Shown: in pieces, positions 59,925 to 64,000 of the stretch
How the letters are laid out: every line of letters starts with the position of its first letter
Numbering within the stretch: the first letter of the stretch is position 1
Source of the DNA: Deltaproteobacteria bacterium
GTDB lineage: Bacteria > Desulfobacterota > DSM-4660 > Desulfatiglandales > Desulfatiglandaceae
Direction: 5' to 3'
NCBI GenBank assembly: GCA_021737785.1
Contig: JAIPDI010000013.1
Span: forward strand, 1 to 64,000
Length of the DNA stretch: 64,000 bases
Program-made: the position numbers and the translations under genes
Notes under the pieces: generated by a model
Databases searched by the model: none
What the model was told of the DNA's origin: nothing
Seen by the model: only the letters and a program-made list of their open reading frames with translations

Positions 59925-61115
59925 CTAACAGACCCTGATGGTGTCCGGAAACCGGTTGAGCTTCTTCATGCCGTCCTGGGTGACCACGAAGGTATTCTCA
60001 ATCCCCACCACCCCCTGGCCCGGAAAAACGAACTTGGGTTCCAGGGCGATCACCATTCCCTCGGCCAGGGGCGTATTGATTCCCCGACCGATGATCGGCA
60101 GCTCGTCCAGCTCAAGACCCACGCCATGCCCCACAAACGGCACCGGGTCGGGATAGCCCATAAACCGGTCTGCGAGTCCGGCCGCTTCAGCGATCTCCAG
60201 GGCCAGATCATACAGGGTCTCCGCGGGTACCCCCGGCCGTCCCTCCCCGGAAAGGGCGTCCTGAATCCCCAGTGCCGCCCCATGGGCCCGGACCAGGGTT
60301 TGGTCGAGACTTCCCATTGAAAAGATGCGGGTCTGATCCGCGATATACCCCTGTACATTGGCCGCATAATCGATCAGGATGGGGGCGTGGGGTTCGATCC
60401 GGTCCGTGCTGGTTCCCTGTGAAAAAAAGGGGCCCAAGCCCTTTCCCCCCAAGGGGCCGGCGGAATTGCTCGCCATGGCAGCCCCTTTCCCGGCCATGAT
60501 CTGACCATAGATCGACTCATTGTTGAATCCGCGGGTAGGGACAACGCCCGGATGACCCTGGCGCCTGTAACAGGCTTCAATCCGAGAGGTCAGGTCGATT
60601 TCCCGGTCGGATTCCCTCAAGAACCCGGGCACTTTTTCGTATGTGGCGTCCGCCATGCGGGCCGCCGCGGCGATCAGGGAGATCTCATAGGGAGATTTGA
60701 TCATTCGCGTTTCTCGAATCCATGGGGAGACATCCACGAACTCTGTTTTTGGAAAGAGACGCTGGTAGGTCAGATAGCGATTCACCGGAAGCACGTCCAT
60801 CTCAAGCCCCATGCGACCCGAAGCCCTTGTGCCGGTATTGTCCAAGATGTGCTGGGGGATCTGAGAGAGGCTACTCAGGGGAACGATCTGTTCAGTGGCC
60901 GCATCCGCCACGGCCCGCTCCAGGCTTTTGCGGACCATGAGGAGGGGTTGCCCCACCGCAGGGACCCACAAATGGGCATCCTGATCGGTCCCTGTAAAAT
61001 AATAGAGATCGGTCTTTTGGACGATGAGGGCGCCATCCACCCCGTGAGCGGAGAGTTGATCCTGAAATCGCTTCAATCGTTTTAATATCTCTTCTTCCAT
61101 CCCTGTGACAGCCAT
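59925..61115 (-). CDS. M24 family Xaa-Pro peptidase
   Basis: A 396-residue M24 protein with the full set of metal ligands: ILIDYAANV, YIADQTRIFS, FVGHGVGLELDELP, IALEPKFVFPG and GIENTFVVT. The N-terminal domain (about residues 1-150) binds the peptide end. It should cleave proline-containing di- or oligopeptides or a related amide. The frame starts at 61160, but the ATG at 61115 (MAVTGMEEE) lies 11 bases after GAGGAGG. It converges on the acyl-CoA operon and is not part of it. A divergent relative is at 12545-13717. Confidence 0.88.
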   Translation of the reverse strand: MAVTGMEEEILKRLKRFQDQLSAHGVDGALIVQKTDLYYFTGTDQDAHLWVPAVGQPLLMVRKSLERAVADAATEQIVPLSSLSQIPQHILDNTGTRASGRMGLEMDVLPVNRYLTYQRLFPKTEFVDVSPWIRETRMIKSPYEISLIAAAARMADATYEKVPGFLRESDREIDLTSRIEACYRRQGHPGVVPTRGFNNESIYGQIMAGKGAAMASNSAGPLGGKGLGPFFSQGTSTDRIEPHAPILIDYAANVQGYIADQTRIFSMGSLDQTLVRAHGAALGIQDALSGEGRPGVPAETLYDLALEIAEAAGLADRFMGYPDPVPFVGHGVGLELDELPIIGRGINTPLAEGMVIALEPKFVFPGQGVVGIENTFVVTQDGMKKLNRFPDTIRVC

Positions 61116-61228
61116 ATGTGATTGAACCTCCTCATGCCGGCAGAACGCCTGTATTTTCATGGAGACATTTATTCAGGACCGGAAGGACGAAGTGGGGGGA
61201 GTTTTTTGGCGTTCGGGCGGATTGTTTA

Positions 61229-61275
61229 CCCCGCCTGCCCGGTGAAACCTTCTCGCTCTTGCGTCACCGGGGTAG
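61229..61275. repeat. Hairpin element copy
   Basis: CCCCGCCTGCCCGGTGAAACC pairs through CCCGGTGA with TCACCGGGG. It matches unit C at 25304-25352 in layout (gcctgccc, arm, ctcttg, arm, cggggt). Confidence 0.65.
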
Positions 61276-61340
61276 CTTCGGAATAGGGTGCAGACGTGAG
61301 AAATGTCTCGGTAAAAGGCGCTCTGCAGGGGCTCTTTAAT

Positions 61341-61533
61341 ACCTTATTCCCTGGTCTTCTGTCATGAAAAACAAGAAAATATGGCCATCCTTCCTTTGCA
61401 CGCTTAGCCTTCCGTCATTCCGGCACGATTCCAGCCGGAATCCAGAAATACGGGGGACTGGATTCCGGCTAAGGGCATGCCGGAATGACGGGGCAGTACA
61501 CAGCCGTTTTGGTTGCAGGTATCCGCTTTAGAA
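61341..61533. repeat. Palindromic REP-like element, copy 2 (193 bp)
   Basis: Same orientation and about 93 percent identical by eye to 37898-38090, with the 14-base outer and 12-base inner arms intact. Its last bases (atccgctttagaa) contain the gmk stop codon. With the hairpin element at 61229-61275 it fills the 61116-61527 gap. Confidence 0.9.
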
Positions 61534-62130
61534 ATCAAACATTTCCTTGATTTGAGGCAATTTCCGCCGGGTCCGGCAGCGTTCCGACAGGATGACGGCG
61601 TGTGTCTCATCGATAGCCTTTTCCAGCCTGTCGTTGACAATGATGTAGTCATATGCCCTGCAGTGTTTGATATCGTCCGCGGCCTGGTCCATCCGGCCCC
61701 TGACCACCGCATCATCGTCCGTGTCCCGCTCCCTGAGTCTCTGTTCGAGCACCTCTAAGGAGGGGGGGACCAGGAAGATGAGAACGCTCTCCGGAAACCG
61801 GGACTTGATGTTTCGTCCTCCCTGGACATCCACATCCAGGAGTATGTCGCGTCCCGACGCCGTCAGTCTCCGGATCACCGACAAAGAGGTCCCGTAAAGG
61901 TGGTTGTAGACCCTGGCCCACTCCAGAAAGGCCCCCCCCTCGATCATCTCCCTGAAGGTCCCCTCGTCCACAAAGTGGTAATCCACCCCATCCTGTTCAT
62001 CTCTTCTCGGTTTGCGCGTCGTATGGGAGATGGAATAGTCCAACCCGTCCACCCGCTGCCGGACGGCTGCGGCGATGGTCGACTTACCTCCCCCGGAAGG
62101 GGCTGAAATGACATACAATGTCCCTGACAT
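61528..62130 (-). CDS. gmk: Guanylate kinase
   Basis: A 200-residue guanylate kinase that converts GMP to GDP with ATP. The P-loop is SAPSGGGKST (about residues 9-18); the GMP-binding part has SISHTTRKPRRDEQDGVDYHFVD, EWARVYNHLYGTS and LDVDVQGG, and the lid R..RDTD follows. Length and motifs are normal. It is the last gene of yicC-remA-gmk on the minus strand. The stop codon TAA lies within the last bases of a palindromic repeat. Confidence 0.96.
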   Translation of the reverse strand: MSGTLYVISAPSGGGKSTIAAAVRQRVDGLDYSISHTTRKPRRDEQDGVDYHFVDEGTFREMIEGGAFLEWARVYNHLYGTSLSVIRRLTASGRDILLDVDVQGGRNIKSRFPESVLIFLVPPSLEVLEQRLRERDTDDDAVVRGRMDQAADDIKHCRAYDYIIVNDRLEKAIDETHAVILSERCRTRRKLPQIKEMFDF

Positions 62131-62132
62131 GG

Positions 62133-62405
62133 CTATTCATCGAGTCCGCGCATGCTCAAAACGCCTTCCGGGTTGAATCTCTGGGCCAGGGTTTCGGACT
62201 GTATGGATGACAGGATGACGTGATTGCTGTCGGTGATCAGCACGGAACGGGTGCGCCTCCCCTGGGTGGCATCGATCAGCCGTTTTTCATCCCGGGCCTC
62301 ATCGCGCAGACGCTTTACCGGGGCTGCGTTTGGAGAGATGATGGCGATAACGCGCCTGGACACGACCGAATTCCCGAAACCGATATTGACAAGCCTTGAA
62401 CCCAT
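62133..62405 (-). CDS. remA: RemA/DUF370-family protein
   Basis: A 90-residue protein of the DUF370/RemA family. [40 protein letters not shown] and [23 protein letters not shown] are characteristic. RemA is a DNA-binding, ring-forming regulator in Bacillus; in other phyla the gene sits between yicC and gmk with unknown function, exactly as here. It is 2 bases upstream of gmk. Confidence 0.93.
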   Translation of the reverse strand: MGSRLVNIGFGNSVVSRRVIAIISPNAAPVKRLRDEARDEKRLIDATQGRRTRSVLITDSNHVILSSIQSETLAQRFNPEGVLSMRGLDE

Positions 62406-62420
62406 ACCCCTAAACTCCTT

Positions 62421-63302
62421 TCATTCCACATTCTGAACCTGTTCCCGCAGTTTTTCAAGCTCGGCCTTCATCTCCACGGCAATCTGCGATATGGCCGTAT
62501 CCGAGGACTTTACGCCGAGGGTATTCACCTCTCTGTTGATCTCCTGGAGGAGAAAATCGAGTCTTCTCCCCACCGCGTCATCACTCAGTAGATACTCGCG
62601 GAACTGCTTCAGGTGGCTTCTGGCGCGGACGATCTCTTCTGTGATGTCGGATCGATCCGCCAGAAAGGCCACTTCCTGGGCAAGCCGGACCGGATCCACC
62701 TCTACTCCTTTGAGCAGGCTGCCGATCTTCTCGGTCAGCCGCTTTTGATACACCTCCGGCAGTTCCGGGGCCCGAATATGCACGGCATCGATATAGGCCT
62801 CCAGCCGGTCGAGCCTTTTTTCAAAATCCTGACGGATGGCATCCCCCTCCTTGATCCTCATCTCCTCCAAGGCATCCAGGGCCATGTTCAAGGCCTGGTG
62901 AAAACCTTCCCGGGCCTCCTCCATATCCTCGGTTTCGGGCTTGATAAGAATCACGTCTTTCATCTGAAACAGGGATTCCAGACGCATCTCCTGGTCAAGA
63001 CCTGAATGGTCGACCAATTGCTTGAAGGCCTTCAGATAGGATTCTGCCAGGGGGAGGTTGAGCGCCAGTGCATAAGGGGGCGCCTCACAGCCTGATTCCC
63101 ATTGAAAAGTCGCCTCTATCCGCCCCCGGCTGGTTCTCGAGGATATGACGGCCCTGATCCCCTCTTCGAGCGGTTGCTGGTTCCTGGGAAGACGGAAGAC
63201 AATATCACGGTAACGATGGTTGACCGAGCGGATCTCAACCACATAGCGCCTCTCCCCCCGTTGAAAGGCCCCGCTTCCAAATGCCGTCATGCTTTTAATC
63301 AA
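62421..63302 (-). CDS. yicC: YicC-family endoribonuclease
   Basis: A 293-residue YicC/YloC family protein, recently characterised in E. coli as an endoribonuclease. MIKSMTAFGSG, VVEIRSVNHRYRDIVFRLP, GRIEATFQ and the C-terminal GRRLDFLLQEINREVNTLGVK plus SSDTAISQIAVEMKAELEKLREQVQNVE are diagnostic. The length is typical. It overlaps the end of the DUF4416 gene by 8 bases and precedes remA by 15 bases, so all four belong to one transcript. Confidence 0.95.
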   Translation of the reverse strand: MIKSMTAFGSGAFQRGERRYVVEIRSVNHRYRDIVFRLPRNQQPLEEGIRAVISSRTSRGRIEATFQWESGCEAPPYALALNLPLAESYLKAFKQLVDHSGLDQEMRLESLFQMKDVILIKPETEDMEEAREGFHQALNMALDALEEMRIKEGDAIRQDFEKRLDRLEAYIDAVHIRAPELPEVYQKRLTEKIGSLLKGVEVDPVRLAQEVAFLADRSDITEEIVRARSHLKQFREYLLSDDAVGRRLDFLLQEINREVNTLGVKSSDTAISQIAVEMKAELEKLREQVQNVE

Positions 63303-63834
63303 TGCGTTTTATCTCCCTCAGTTTTTCCATGTAGGCACTCCTCAATTCGTTGAAAACTGTGATCATCTCCGGGGACGAGTAGTCCCTGTAGGTCCATTCC
63401 AGGGGTCTGAAACTCCCCCTCTTGAAAACAAGGGTCAAATCAGCGAAAATGCCCTTACCCAGATAGACCCGGTGGATATAATTTTTTCCCGTGGCTAAAA
63501 TCAGCCTTTCCAGCGAGATATAGCCGGGATCGATATTGATCCGCCGGTTTCCCTGGACGAGATATTCATTCTCAATGTCATTTGTCGCCAGCTTTACCTC
63601 CACCAGGGTCTCGGGGGGTATCAGTTCTTCAAAGGAAACAAAGCGGCGAAAAAGGGGCCATCCCATCTCCTTGGCGTAATACCGGGTACGGTCAAAGAAC
63701 ATCTCGGGGCTGACCCAGTCTATGGGCCCGAAATGTTCCGAGACGCGGTCCATCACTTTGCTTATAATCTCCCTGTCAGGAGAAAAGAGACTTATGATGA
63801 GCCGGACCTTTTCCGGTGGATGCGGGTGACTCAT
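63295..63834 (-). CDS. DUF4416-family protein
   Basis: A 179-residue protein of the DUF4416 family, common in Deltaproteobacteria near gmk and yicC. IDWVSPEMFFDRTRYYAKEMG, EELIPPETLVEVKLATNDIE, RRINIDPGYISLERLILATGK and NYIHRVYLGKGIFADLTL are family hallmarks. No function is known. It begins the yicC-remA-gmk run. Upstream (beyond 63834) lies heptamer repeat. Confidence 0.85.
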   Translation of the reverse strand: MSHPHPPEKVRLIISLFSPDREIISKVMDRVSEHFGPIDWVSPEMFFDRTRYYAKEMGWPLFRRFVSFEELIPPETLVEVKLATNDIENEYLVQGNRRINIDPGYISLERLILATGKNYIHRVYLGKGIFADLTLVFKRGSFRPLEWTYRDYSSPEMITVFNELRSAYMEKLREIKRID

Positions 63835-63847
63835 ATGGCATGGCGCA

Positions 63848-63896
63848 GGGAGCAGGGAGCGGGGAGTGGGGAGCAGGGAGCAGGGAGCAGGGAGTA
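63848..63896. repeat. Heptamer array (7 units)
   Basis: gggagca, gggagcg, gggagtg, three gggagca and gggagta follow in register upstream of the DUF4416 gene. Confidence 0.92.
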
Positions 63897-63957
63897 TGGT
63901 CCCCTCCGTTTCCCGTCCTCCGTTCCTGATAACCGCGCAACTTCTTCTTCCTTATAG

Positions 63958-64000
63958 TTTTCAGCTCTCAGCTTCCATTTACCGATAACCGATAACCGAT
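63958..64000. repeat. Heptamer array running off the window
   Basis: ttttcag, ctctcag, cttccat, ttaccga, taaccga, taaccga, then t at the window end. It is the inverted counterpart of ttatcgg-taaatgg-aagctga in the 36994-37210 array. Confidence 0.85.

Overview
The window reads as part of a mesophilic, GC-rich, anaerobe-type genome, most likely a deltaproteobacterial (Desulfobacterota-like) chromosome. This is inferred from gene content: trimethylamine-methyltransferase (MttB) family proteins, a B12-dependent acyl-CoA mutase, two 2-hydroxyacyl-CoA dehydratase-type subunits, and a yicC-remA-gmk core block, set among many short-period repeats. No rRNA, convincing tRNA or CRISPR array was seen.

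Region 1 (about 1-22 kb) is accessory DNA. It holds HicBA, a Gabija-type GajA/GajB defence pair, two remnants of a REP-associated transposase flanking a serine-hydrolase lipoprotein, TspO, an unusual MBL-fold plus PD-(D/E)XK pair, an AT-rich M24 peptidase, YefM-YoeB with a readable operator, a large secreted protein, a Fic protein, small lipoproteins and a secreted caspase-like protein whose catalytic blocks are in permuted order.

Region 2 (about 22-46 kb) is the most interesting part. It has two nitrilases, three asparagine-synthetase-like amidotransferases, two MttB-family methyltransferases, a PhnP-like MBL hydrolase and a DAO-family flavoprotein. With them lie MarR, an OpuC-type betaine ABC transporter, a PAS histidine kinase and a KaiC-like/XRE/cupin fusion. 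I infer uptake and processing of an N-methylated (betaine-like) compound, with an amide-forming and amide-cleaving step. I know of no described pathway with this set. A cell-wall amidase, a cold-shock protein and a small STN-domain operon sit inside this region.

Region 3 (about 46-51 kb) holds stress and envelope genes: VOC, GAF and Usp proteins, two small unknown proteins and a phosphodiester-glycosidase-type protein.

Region 4 (51-60 kb) is an acyl-CoA operon beside a divergent FadR-type regulator: mutase large and B12 subunits, a PaaK-like CoA ligase, a ThDP-dependent lyase or decarboxylase, and two 2-hydroxyacyl-CoA dehydratase subunits. The likely logic is activation of an acid to its CoA ester, carbon-skeleton isomerisation, and cleavage or dehydration of a hydroxyacyl-CoA. 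An M24 peptidase converges on it.

Region 5 (61-64 kb) is housekeeping: gmk, remA, yicC and a DUF4416 gene on the minus strand.

The intergenic DNA is itself notable. There are perfect-register 7-nt arrays (one of 31 consecutive heptamers), 8-nt arrays, a 193-bp palindromic element present twice, a roughly 263-bp element duplicated upstream of two genes of the acyl-CoA operon, and a hairpin family whose stems change in a compensatory way. One heptamer array has invaded and lengthened a coding region, and one palindromic element supplies the gmk stop codon.
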